Origin: Acidobacteriota bacterium
GTDB lineage: Bacteria; Acidobacteriota; Blastocatellia; Pyrinomonadales; Pyrinomonadaceae
Direction of reading: 5' to 3'
Length of the DNA: 62,500 nt
NCBI GenBank assembly: GCA_003223025.1
Contig: QHXR01000013.1
Span: forward strand, 119,628 to 182,127
Under the pieces are notes generated by a model. That model worked only from the letters and a program-made list of their open reading frames with translations. It was not told the origin of the DNA and made no database searches. Of the stretch, positions 51,482 to 60,003 are shown one piece after another; the first letter of the stretch is position 1; the number at the start of each line of letters is the position of its first letter. A program made the position numbers and the translations under genes.

Positions 51482-52085
51482 GCAAAACCTGCCTCCGACT
51501 CAAAAAGGACGTCATCACGAAATAAGAGCGCAGGGGCTTCGGGAGTTCGCCGGACTGACTCGCGACGATCAGCGGCTTGATCCTTTCAAACTTGCCGAGT
51601 ATGCCGGACTTCTAGTCGTTTCTTTTGCTGAGATCGAAGCTTTGCTTTCTAAAGAAACTCTCGATGAGCTTCTCGATGGCGGCAGTAAAAACTGGTCGGG
51701 CGGTGCCGCTTCCAAGAAATTGCCGAACGGGAAGAAGCTGATCATCTTAAACCCGACTCACGCAAAGACTCGTCACAAAGCGACGTTGATGGAAGAGATC
51801 AGCCACGTGTTTCTCGGTCACAAAGCGAGCAGGCTCGCGATCGAGAATCGGGACAAACACGGTAACGTCATCGCTCGCGATTACAATGCCGACATCGAAG
51901 AAGAAGCTTACTCAACCGGAGCCGCGGCACTCGTTCCGTATGCCGGCTTAAAGAGTTTTGTCGAACAGGGAAAGACGACCGCCGAGATCGCCCGGCACTA
52001 CAATGTCAGTAAGGCTCTGGTAGAATATCGCATCAAGATTTCCCGCCTCTGGGACGCGTACAAGGAAAATTTATTTCAAAGCTGA
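51480..52085 (+). CDS. ImmA/IrrE-like protein with altered metallopeptidase motif
   Basis: A 201-aa protein resembling ImmA/IrrE (DUF955) metallo-endopeptidases, some of which cleave repressors. The core 'LIILNPTHAKTRHKATLMEEISHVFLGH' fits the family, but the HExxH motif is EExxH (residues 105-109): the first histidine is glutamate. The later acidic 'DIEEEAYSTGAAALVPYAGL' is intact, as is the C-terminal HTH-like 'TTAEIARHYNVSKALVEYRI', so it may bind DNA. An inactive or altered-metal variant, or a subgroup with this motif, are both possible. The start codon lies at the end of an inverted repeat. The next gene starts 6 bp later (PP2C phosphatase), so they are cotranscribed. Confidence 0.82.
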   Translation: MQNLPPTQKGRHHEIRAQGLREFAGLTRDDQRLDPFKLAEYAGLLVVSFAEIEALLSKETLDELLDGGSKNWSGGAASKKLPNGKKLIILNPTHAKTRHKATLMEEISHVFLGHKASRLAIENRDKHGNVIARDYNADIEEEAYSTGAAALVPYAGLKSFVEQGKTTAEIARHYNVSKALVEYRIKISRLWDAYKENLFQS

Positions 52086-52091
52086 CGCCGC

Positions 52092-53372
52092 ATGAATCAG
52101 CCGACACAACCAGCACCTAACTCGAACCTGTCGACGGTCGATAAACTTAGGCTGCTCCTCGACATTACGAAGACGATCAGCCGCTCCCTGGATCTGGATG
52201 AGCTGCTCAACCTCGTGATGGACACGCTCGGGTCGCTGCTGCCGTACGACGCGGCCGGAATTTATCTCATCGATCAAGGCACAGGAGACAGCCCGTACGT
52301 TTTTAAGTCGAAGGCGATCCGAGGATACGAGATCAGTTTCGAGCTGGTCGAGCCGCGATTAAAACTCGGCGAAGGATTTCTCGGCCGCGTCGCTCAGACC
52401 GGCAAACCGATCATTTCTGCAGACGTCAGCAAAGACGACCGCTACTTCGCTGCCCGCGGCCGTACGCGGTCGGAGATGGTCGCTCCGATCATTTCCAATG
52501 ATAAGGTCATCGGCGCGTTCGACCTTGAAAGCGACAAGCTAAACGCATATACCGAGGACGATCTCGCGGTGCTTCAGATGCTGACGTCGCAGGTTGCGAT
52601 CATCATCGAGAAAGTTCAGCTTCACGAGCAGCTCGTCGAGCAAAAGCGCCTGCAGGCGCAACTCGAGATTGCCCGCCAAGTTCAGCTCGAGCTTCTTCCG
52701 GATCACGATCCGGATCTCGAAGGTTTCGACATCAGCGCATACGTCTTCCCGACCGAAGAGGTCTCGGGCGACTATTACGACTGGGTCGAAGTTTTTGAGG
52801 ATCAGATCGGCATCACCGTCGCAGACGCCGTAGGAAAGGGAATCCCGGCTGCGTTGCTGATGGCGTTTCTTCGTGCGTCGATCCGTGCCGGCGTGCAGAC
52901 CGGATATGCGTCACACATTCTGCTTTCGAAGATCAATAACTTGTTGTGGGATTCGATCGAGGACAATCGATTCGTAACTGCGATCTACGGCCTGCTCGAT
53001 ACGACGAACCGAACTTTCGTGTTCGCGAACGCCGGACATAACCCGCCGCTTCTGATCAAGCCGGATGGCGAGTATCGTTACGTGGAATACGGCGACACGC
53101 CGCTCGGTATGTTCTACGACGCGCGTTACCATCAGCACTTCATTCGATTCGAGAAAGGCCAGGTGCTCGTGATCTACACGGACGGGATCACCGAAGCCGC
53201 GAACGTCAACGATGAAGAGTTCGGCCAGGAACGATTTGCAAAGAGCGTGCTAGCGGGCATCGATCTTCCGGCGAAGAAGCTCATCGACCACATCCGCAAA
53301 GACGTCGCAAATTTCACCGAAAGGAAATTTCTCGACGACGACGGCACTCTGTTTATCGTGAAAGCACTTTAG
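52092..53372 (+). CDS. GAF domain PP2C-type (SpoIIE/RsbU-like) phosphatase
   Basis: A 426-aa cytoplasmic serine phosphatase. N-terminal GAF domain (about 15-180; 'LLPYDAAGIYLIDQG', 'LGEGFLGRVAQTGKPIISADV', 'VAPIISNDKVIGAFDLESDKL') is followed by a helical linker and a PPM/SpoIIE-type domain: 'ARQVQLELLPDHDPDLEGFDISAY', metal-binding Asp in 'SGDYYDWVEV', 'ITVADAVGKGIPAALLMAFL', 'FANAGHNPPLLI' and 'LVIYTDGITEAANVNDEEFG'. Such RsbU-like enzymes dephosphorylate anti-anti-sigma factors; no Rsb or STAS gene is nearby. It follows the ImmA-like gene by 6 bp. Confidence 0.93.
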   Translation: MNQPTQPAPNSNLSTVDKLRLLLDITKTISRSLDLDELLNLVMDTLGSLLPYDAAGIYLIDQGTGDSPYVFKSKAIRGYEISFELVEPRLKLGEGFLGRVAQTGKPIISADVSKDDRYFAARGRTRSEMVAPIISNDKVIGAFDLESDKLNAYTEDDLAVLQMLTSQVAIIIEKVQLHEQLVEQKRLQAQLEIARQVQLELLPDHDPDLEGFDISAYVFPTEEVSGDYYDWVEVFEDQIGITVADAVGKGIPAALLMAFLRASIRAGVQTGYASHILLSKINNLLWDSIEDNRFVTAIYGLLDTTNRTFVFANAGHNPPLLIKPDGEYRYVEYGDTPLGMFYDARYHQHFIRFEKGQVLVIYTDGITEAANVNDEEFGQERFAKSVLAGIDLPAKKLIDHIRKDVANFTERKFLDDDGTLFIVKAL

Positions 53373-53423
53373 TTTTGAGTACCGCCTTTAGGCGGCAGGC
53401 CGGCTTAAGCCGCTACTCAAAAC
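53372..53423. repeat. Inverted repeat (TTTTGAGTA, CCGCCTTTAGGCGG) after the phosphatase gene
   Basis: GTTTTGAGTA (53372-53381) pairs exactly with TACTCAAAAC (53414-53423), enclosing CCGCCTTTAGGCGG and GGCTTAAGCC hairpins. The words are the same as those of the in-frame element in pyrD. It overlaps the stop codon of the phosphatase gene and may act as its terminator, though no T-run follows. Confidence 0.85.
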
Positions 53424-53466
53424 AAAAAAAGGGCGGAAGGCCCTAACCGCTTAGATCACCTTCCGC
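53424..53466 (-). terminator. Terminator for the 85-aa minus-strand gene
   Basis: GCGGAAGG (53433-53440) pairs with CCTTCCGC (53459-53466). On the minus strand it is followed by CCTTTTTTT. It lies 66 bp past the stop of the gene at 53533 and supports that strand as the real one. Confidence 0.85.
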
Positions 53467-53532
53467 GCGTTCTCAGTTGATTGTGAACTTGTTTTTTGGC
53501 ATGCCCGCCCGGGGCAGTTACCTGAAGGCCGC

Positions 53533-53790
53533 TCAGTGGGCCATCATACTTGCGTGAAGCCGCTCACCGCCCGGCACCACCGGCGTCCTGTAATCGCCGT
53601 AATTTATTTTCTCGTTGGTCGTGGCGAAGGCATAAATATCAAAGCCGTACGCATCCAAGAAGTCCGTGAGCTCCTGGCACCGCTCCAGATAAATCGTTTC
53701 TCCGAATCCAAGCTCGGAGCGGATTTCCAGCAATCGCTCAACTACTTCCAAAGGTGCGAAACATCTTGTGGGGTCTTTGAAGGTTGCCAT
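53533..53790 (-). CDS. Hypothetical protein, 85 aa
   Basis: A short protein of unknown family: MATFKDPTRCFAPLEVVERL, then 'EIRSELGFGETIYLERCQELTDFLDAYGFDIYAF' and a tail 'YRTPVVPGGERLHASMMAH'. Predicted mainly helical and cytoplasmic, with no signal peptide or membrane helix. A canonical terminator downstream on this strand supports expression. No clear SD (CCCCCAAAAATATG). It stands alone and convergent with the phosphatase gene; the opposite-strand frame over the same region looks non-coding. Confidence 0.6.
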   Translation of the reverse strand: MATFKDPTRCFAPLEVVERLLEIRSELGFGETIYLERCQELTDFLDAYGFDIYAFATTNEKINYGDYRTPVVPGGERLHASMMAH

Positions 53791-53980
53791 ATTTTTGGGG
53801 GATGCCGGTGATCTGCCTGCGAAGTCGACCGGACAACACCTATGATTACGTGAATCCTCTAAAGGTTGTTCAGCTTTTGCTCGCGAAATCGTAATCTTGA
53901 CATAAATTTACGAAATAAGACCGTCGTCGACTACAATATAAGCTATCGTTAAAGCGACCCTTTCGAGTGAGGAAAAATCA

Positions 53981-55165
53981 ATGAAAAGCTATCTCGTCCG
54001 AAGTTTTGCGGTGTGTTTGGCTCTTTTTGCGACTGCTGCGGTTGGAATCGCGCAGAATGATACGATTTCCGCGGCCGCGGGCGATCGTTTCATGATCTCA
54101 GCTAAAGCGGGCGGCGTTAATTTTGTCGAGGGAGACGTCAGGGTAGCTAAAGTGGCCGGCACAAACGGACAGCTTCTTAGCCGCGACCCGCTCGAAGTTG
54201 GAGACCGCCTAACCACAGGAGCCGATGGTAAGGTCGAGATCCTGCTGAATCCGGGTTCCTTCGTTCGTCTGGGAGGCAATTCAAAATTCGAGTTCAAGAC
54301 CACGTCGCTCGATGACCTTCAGCTAAAGATCGATAGCGGTTCGGCGATCCTCGAAGTGTACGCCGCGGACGATTTCAAAGTAACCGTTAGTACTCCGACG
54401 GCAGTTTACTCGCTTGTGCAAAGCGGAGTTTTTCGTATCGATGTTTCGGGTGGTGAATCCCGACTGCGGGTTTGGAAAGGACTTGCTTCGGTCGGCCAGG
54501 ACAATTTTGTTAAGCCAGGCCGGGCAGCTTCGTCATCCGGGAAGGACCGCATCTCGCTTGCTAAGTTCGATCGAGATGAAAAAGACGCTCTCGACATCTG
54601 GAGCAAAGCCCGATCGAAAGAACTTACTCGACAGACCGCGTCCCTCCGTCCACGGGACGTGCGCACCTCCTTGATGAGAGGATTCCTCGGCGGGCGTTGG
54701 AACTTTCTGGGATCGTTCGGATTATGGATATTTAATCCGTACTCGAACGGTTATTCCTTCATGCCGTTCGGCTATGGTTGGCAGTCGCCGTACGGATACG
54801 GCTACGGAATGGGAATGAGTTGGTGGGGAGATATGAATTTCCCGATGAGCATGCCGCAAGGCACCGGAAATGGCGGAACAAGCAGTGGCGGCGGAACACC
54901 TCAAGGCGGCGGATCGACCGCTCCTCCGGTTTCCACGGCACTTCGAACCGATCGTTCGCCGATTCCACCATTCATTCGAATGGAGCAAGCTAACGGCGGC
55001 GGCAACGGCTTTAGCAACGGCGATCGCGGTGGCTCTGCTGATTCTGGATCCAGCTACACGCCATCGTACTCGTCATCGTCGTCTTCGTCGTCCTCATCAG
55101 GATCTTCGAGTTCGCCGGCTCCCGCGAGTACGGGAGCGAGGGATGTGACGGGTTCAAAACCGTAG
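53981..55165 (+). CDS. Secreted FecR-domain protein with Gly/aromatic and Ser-rich tail
   Basis: A 394-aa exported protein. Signal peptide ends at about residue 25 (VGIAQ). A FecR-type beta-roll follows (about 45-190: 'NFVEGDVRVAKVAG', 'LEVGDRLTTGADGKVEILLNPGSFVRLGGNSKFEFKT', 'FKVTVSTPTAVYSLVQSGVFRIDVSGGESRLRVWKGLASV'), the fold used in anti-sigma/receptor signalling but here secreted. The second half has the motif 'FGLWIFNPYSNGYSFMPFGYGWQSPYGYGYGMGMSWW', then a low-complexity Gly/Ser tail with nine serines in a row. Upstream are AT-rich sequences with TTGACA (53897) but no well-spaced -10. Likely an envelope structural or sensing protein. Confidence 0.85.
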   Translation: MKSYLVRSFAVCLALFATAAVGIAQNDTISAAAGDRFMISAKAGGVNFVEGDVRVAKVAGTNGQLLSRDPLEVGDRLTTGADGKVEILLNPGSFVRLGGNSKFEFKTTSLDDLQLKIDSGSAILEVYAADDFKVTVSTPTAVYSLVQSGVFRIDVSGGESRLRVWKGLASVGQDNFVKPGRAASSSGKDRISLAKFDRDEKDALDIWSKARSKELTRQTASLRPRDVRTSLMRGFLGGRWNFLGSFGLWIFNPYSNGYSFMPFGYGWQSPYGYGYGMGMSWWGDMNFPMSMPQGTGNGGTSSGGGTPQGGGSTAPPVSTALRTDRSPIPPFIRMEQANGGGNGFSNGDRGGSADSGSSYTPSYSSSSSSSSSSGSSSSPAPASTGARDVTGSKP

Positions 55166-55189
55166 ATACAATTTAGAGAAGCTCAGATT

Positions 55190-55224
55190 TTTGACCCGGC
55201 GATCGATTCGATCGGCGGGTCAAA
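55190..55224. terminator. Hairpin between convergent FecR and CPBP genes
   Basis: TTTGACCCG (55190-55198) pairs with CGGGTCAAA (55216-55224), and an inner CGATCG pair extends it around a 3-base loop. Neither flank has a strong T-run, so this is a weak or protein-assisted bidirectional terminator. Confidence 0.6.
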
Positions 55225-56115
55225 TTATTTGAAGAAGAGTCTCGCCGTCTGCTCGATGGTCGCGTCGGCCGTTTTGACGTACGGTTCGAGTATCAGCAGC
55301 ACTGACTGGATCCCGTTAAAGATCGTATGAAGGATGATGCACGGCAGGAGATTGCTCGTACGGGCCCGGACAAGTGTCAGGATCAAACTTAACAAGAGAA
55401 GTAGCCCGATGGTCGCGTAGCTCGGATAGTATTGCGGAACGTGGACGAGAGCGAAGAGCAGCGTAACAGCGACGATCGCGAGGCCGGCGCCGAGCGTCCG
55501 CTGAAAAGCCGAATAAAGGATCCCGCGGTAAATGACTTCCTCAACAATAGGCGCGGTGAACGTCGCCATGAATGCGACGAGAAAGACTGCCGTCCGAGAG
55601 CTCGCAAGCATTCTCGTAAGATCGTTTTCCTGATCCGGAAAGTAGTATCCGACAACGCTTGCAACGGCAAAGAAAAATACGACGATGAGCGCATAATGAC
55701 GCCACGTCATACCGCCCGAATTCCATCCGAGCGTTTCCTTGAACGAAAATCGCTTCATCCTCGTTACGATCGCCCAAGCGAGCAAGAGCGTCAGTAAATG
55801 AGCGGGAATGATCGCAACGATCTGAAGAATGATGGCGGTCGGATCTTTCTGCAGGAATTCGCCCAGCGCCTGATTCTCGGCAAGCGCCGATTTCTGCATG
55901 ACGACATAAGGCAGCAGGAAGATCGACGGGACGATCACTATCGCGACAACGCTCGCTATCCACGCGAGAACTGCGACGATGCTGTTCCATGGCGGATCGT
56001 TCGGGGTCGGATTTGCGATTGCGATTTGAGGATCGTTAGTGGATGAGTCGGGAAAGCCGTTATCAGTTGCTTCGTGCACGGGTGAAAGTTTAGCGAAACG
56101 TCGCGCATCTTCCAA
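55225..56115 (-). CDS. CPBP family intramembrane metalloprotease (CAAX-type)
   Basis: A 296-aa membrane protein with about seven helices. The ABI/CPBP motif 1 is EEVIYRGILYSAFQRTLG, motif 2 'LLFALVHVPQY' and motif 3 'ILHTIFNGIQSV', giving the Glu-Glu, His and His needed for activity. The cytoplasmic N-terminus is polar and lacks a signal peptide. Members process prenylated proteins or bacteriocins and serve in immunity to them; no bacteriocin cluster is nearby. Convergent with the FecR gene; kdsB is divergent about 50 bp away. Confidence 0.92.
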   Translation of the reverse strand: MEDARRFAKLSPVHEATDNGFPDSSTNDPQIAIANPTPNDPPWNSIVAVLAWIASVVAIVIVPSIFLLPYVVMQKSALAENQALGEFLQKDPTAIILQIVAIIPAHLLTLLLAWAIVTRMKRFSFKETLGWNSGGMTWRHYALIVVFFFAVASVVGYYFPDQENDLTRMLASSRTAVFLVAFMATFTAPIVEEVIYRGILYSAFQRTLGAGLAIVAVTLLFALVHVPQYYPSYATIGLLLLLSLILTLVRARTSNLLPCIILHTIFNGIQSVLLILEPYVKTADATIEQTARLFFK

Positions 56116-56167
56116 ATTTTGCGCCTCAACTTGTGTTCGGGACGGTTTACAGATAGTCTAAAAGCCC

Positions 56168-56986
56168 GTGGAGCATCACGGGAAAAATCACTCAAAAATT
56201 GTAGTTGCAATCATCCCTGCACGGTACGCGTCTGTCCGTTTACCGGGCAAGCTTTTGCTCCCGATCGCCGGACGACCGCTCATCGCGCATACGATCGAAA
56301 GGGCTCGATCTGCATCGACGATCTCTCGAGTGATCGTTGCGACGGATGATCAGAGGATCTTCGATGCCGTCGGGGCGATCGGCTCGGAAGTCGTCATGAC
56401 TTCGGCCGAACATCGGTCGGGAACGGATCGACTTGCCGAGGTTGCCGCGAAGTTACCTGAAGACTGCATCATCGTTAATGTGCAGGGCGACGAACCGATC
56501 ATCGCGCCGGAAACGATCGACGCGGCGGTCCGGGCTTTGATAAACGACGAAGATGCCGACATGTCTACAACGTCGGAGCCGATCGAGAATTTTGAAGATC
56601 TTCTGAATCCGAACGTCGTGAAGGTCGTTACCGGAGATTCGGGCTACGCAATTTATTTTTCACGGTCGCCGATACCGTTTCCGCGTGACGCGTCTCTTCG
56701 TCACGGCGGCGATCTGCAACGGGCCGTTGCGGAAGACTTTTCGCTCTTTCGAAAGCACACAGGTTTGTACGTCTATCGTCGCGAATATCTGTTAAGACTC
56801 AGTAAACTTCCGTCGACGCATCTTGAAAAAGTAGAAATGCTCGAGCAGTTGCGGGCACTCGAAGATGGAGCGGACATTCGAGTCGTTCATGCAGTCGGAA
56901 GCTCGATTGGCGTCGACACGCAGGAAGATTATGAAAAGGTACGCGCGATTCTTGAAAGAAATGTGGCGGTAGTCCAAGGTTCTTAA
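56168..56986 (+). CDS. kdsB: 3-deoxy-manno-octulosonate cytidylyltransferase (CMP-KDO synthetase)
   Basis: Activates KDO with CTP for LPS inner-core synthesis. The 272-aa protein begins 'VVAIIPARYASVRLPGKLLLPIAGRPLIAHTIERA' and contains 'VIVATDDQRIFDAV', 'SGTDRLAEVA', 'IIVNVQGDEPIIAPETIDA', 'YFSRSPIPFPRD', 'HTGLYVYRREYLLRLSKLP' and 'LEKVEMLEQLRALEDG', all KdsB signatures. I used GTG at 56168 (10 residues before the conserved strand); a start closer in cannot be excluded. It leads a run with a small membrane protein, pyrG (which makes CTP, its substrate), kdsA and kdsC. Confidence 0.95.
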   Translation: MEHHGKNHSKIVVAIIPARYASVRLPGKLLLPIAGRPLIAHTIERARSASTISRVIVATDDQRIFDAVGAIGSEVVMTSAEHRSGTDRLAEVAAKLPEDCIIVNVQGDEPIIAPETIDAAVRALINDEDADMSTTSEPIENFEDLLNPNVVKVVTGDSGYAIYFSRSPIPFPRDASLRHGGDLQRAVAEDFSLFRKHTGLYVYRREYLLRLSKLPSTHLEKVEMLEQLRALEDGADIRVVHAVGSSIGVDTQEDYEKVRAILERNVAVVQGS

Positions 56987-56987
56987 T

Positions 56988-57266
56988 ATGCAGGATTGGA
57001 TCGGACTCGCATTTTTCGTTCTCTTGATAATAGGCGCGATCGTCGGGTTAAAGATTCTGGCGAAGCCGCGGACGAGAACCTCGGACGAATTCGAGAGGAA
57101 CGCAGCCGAGAATACGACGATGATGGGTGCGAGCATGAACGCACTGCAGGAATTGATGAATCCGGAGGCTGCGAAGTCTAAGGAAGTGATCACGCAGATG
57201 AAGGAAGGTCGTTATCAAAAGAAGAAGCGGGAAGGGAAGGCCGGTGGCGACGCGGAAACTCGTTGA
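56988..57266 (+). CDS. Small single-helix membrane protein, unknown function
   Basis: A 92-aa protein with one N-terminal hydrophobic helix ('WIGLAFFVLLIIGAIVGLKIL') and a charged cytoplasmic tail: 'TRTSDEFERNAAENTTMMGASMNALQELMNPEAAKSKEVITQMKEGRYQKKKREGKAGG'. The start is 2 bp after the kdsB stop, so translation is probably coupled. It is not a named family to me. Its fixed place between kdsB and pyrG suggests a link to KDO/LPS or membrane-anchored regulation, but this is a guess. The 70 bp to pyrG carry purine-rich GACGCGGAG repeats. Confidence 0.75.
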   Translation: MQDWIGLAFFVLLIIGAIVGLKILAKPRTRTSDEFERNAAENTTMMGASMNALQELMNPEAAKSKEVITQMKEGRYQKKKREGKAGGDAETR

Positions 57267-59036
<1,770 letters not shown>

Positions 59037-59060
59037 GTGATGGTTTAGATGCGAGAGGAT

Positions 59061-59090
59061 AAACGAGAAATCTGTCATCTCGTTTCTTTA
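59061..59090 (+). terminator. Weak terminator-like hairpin after pyrG
   Basis: AAACGAGA (59061-59068) pairs with TCTCGTTT (59078-59085) with a 9-base loop and a CTTTA tail. It could reduce read-through from pyrG into kdsA. Confidence 0.6.
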
Positions 59091-59134
59091 GGTTAGTATC
59101 TATTCGGAAAAAGATTCGATAGTTGGTTTCACAT

Positions 59135-59953
59135 ATGCAGTCGTTCCAAGTCGGTAACGTATCGTTCGGCAACGGCGGATTGAGCTTTCTGCTCGGCCCG
59201 TGCGTTGTCGAATCATCTCAGCACGCGCTCTTCATGGCGCAGGAGATCAACGACATCTGCAAGCATGTGGGTGTCGGTTTCGTTTACAAATCTTCATTTG
59301 ATAAAGCGAACCGAAGTTCGATCGAAAGTTTTCGCGGGCAGGGAATGGAGTTCGGACTTGAAGTTCTCGCACAAGTGAAAGCCGAGATCGGCGTCCCCGT
59401 CATCACCGACATTCATGAACCTTGGCAGGTCGAAAAGACGGCCGAGGTCGCGGACATTCTTCAGATTCCTGCATTCCTATGTCGTCAGACCGACCTGCTT
59501 GTCGAAGCGGCGAAGTCGGGTAAAGCAGTTAACGTTAAAAAGGGACAGTTTCTCGCGCCGTGGGATGCGAAGAACATTGTCGACAAGCTTCAGGAATCCG
59601 GCTGTGAAAAGATACTGCTGACCGAGCGCGGAGCGAGTTTCGGATACAACAATCTTGTCGTCGATCTGCGATCGTTTCCGATCATGCGATCGTTCGGCGT
59701 TCCGGTCGTGTTCGATGTCACGCATTCGCTTCAACTTCCGGGTGGGCTCGGAAAAGCAACCGGAGGACAATCGGAGTACATCGAAAACTTTGCTCGGGCC
59801 GGTGTTGCATGCGGAGTCGATGCAGTTTTTATGGAAGTGCATGATGATCCGTCGAAGGCCCCGAGCGACGGGCCAAATCAGCTTCCGTTGTCGAGGCTTG
59901 AGAAATTGCTTGCGAAACTAAAACAGGTCCACGAACTTATTAGCGGTGAGTGA
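59135..59953 (+). CDS. kdsA: 3-deoxy-8-phosphooctulonate synthase (KDO-8-phosphate synthase)
   Basis: Condenses phosphoenolpyruvate with arabinose-5-phosphate to KDO-8-phosphate. The 272-aa protein has '[21 protein letters not shown]', '[28 protein letters not shown]', '[10 protein letters not shown]', '[34 protein letters not shown]', '[20 protein letters not shown]', '[11 protein letters not shown]' and '[20 protein letters not shown]', the complete family set. I start at ATG 59135; a TTG 12 bp upstream adds little. Its stop is close to the start region of the M1-like gene. Part of the KDO cluster. Confidence 0.97.
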   Translation: MQSFQVGNVSFGNGGLSFLLGPCVVESSQHALFMAQEINDICKHVGVGFVYKSSFDKANRSSIESFRGQGMEFGLEVLAQVKAEIGVPVITDIHEPWQVEKTAEVADILQIPAFLCRQTDLLVEAAKSGKAVNVKKGQFLAPWDAKNIVDKLQESGCEKILLTERGASFGYNNLVVDLRSFPIMRSFGVPVVFDVTHSLQLPGGLGKATGGQSEYIENFARAGVACGVDAVFMEVHDDPSKAPSDGPNQLPLSRLEKLLAKLKQVHELISGE

Positions 59954-60003
59954 ATCGCTATCACGAAACTCATCGACATGATTTTACTGTCGCCACACAA
60001 TTA

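Noticed and set aside
981-53423. Insertion sequences or MITEs as explanation for the inverted repeats
   Set aside because: No transposase, no recognisable target-site duplications and different words at each locus; kept as repeats of unknown origin rather than mobile elements.
53536-53811. Plus-strand 91-codon frame opposite the 85-aa gene
   Set aside because: Only the minus strand has a terminator in the proper place, and its translation looks more protein-like.
53897-53935. TTGACA followed by TACAAT as promoter for the FecR gene
   Set aside because: The spacing of about 29 bp is far outside the range for sigma-70.
55225-56115. CPBP protease as part of a bacteriocin immunity system
   Set aside because: No precursor peptide, transporter or modification genes are near.
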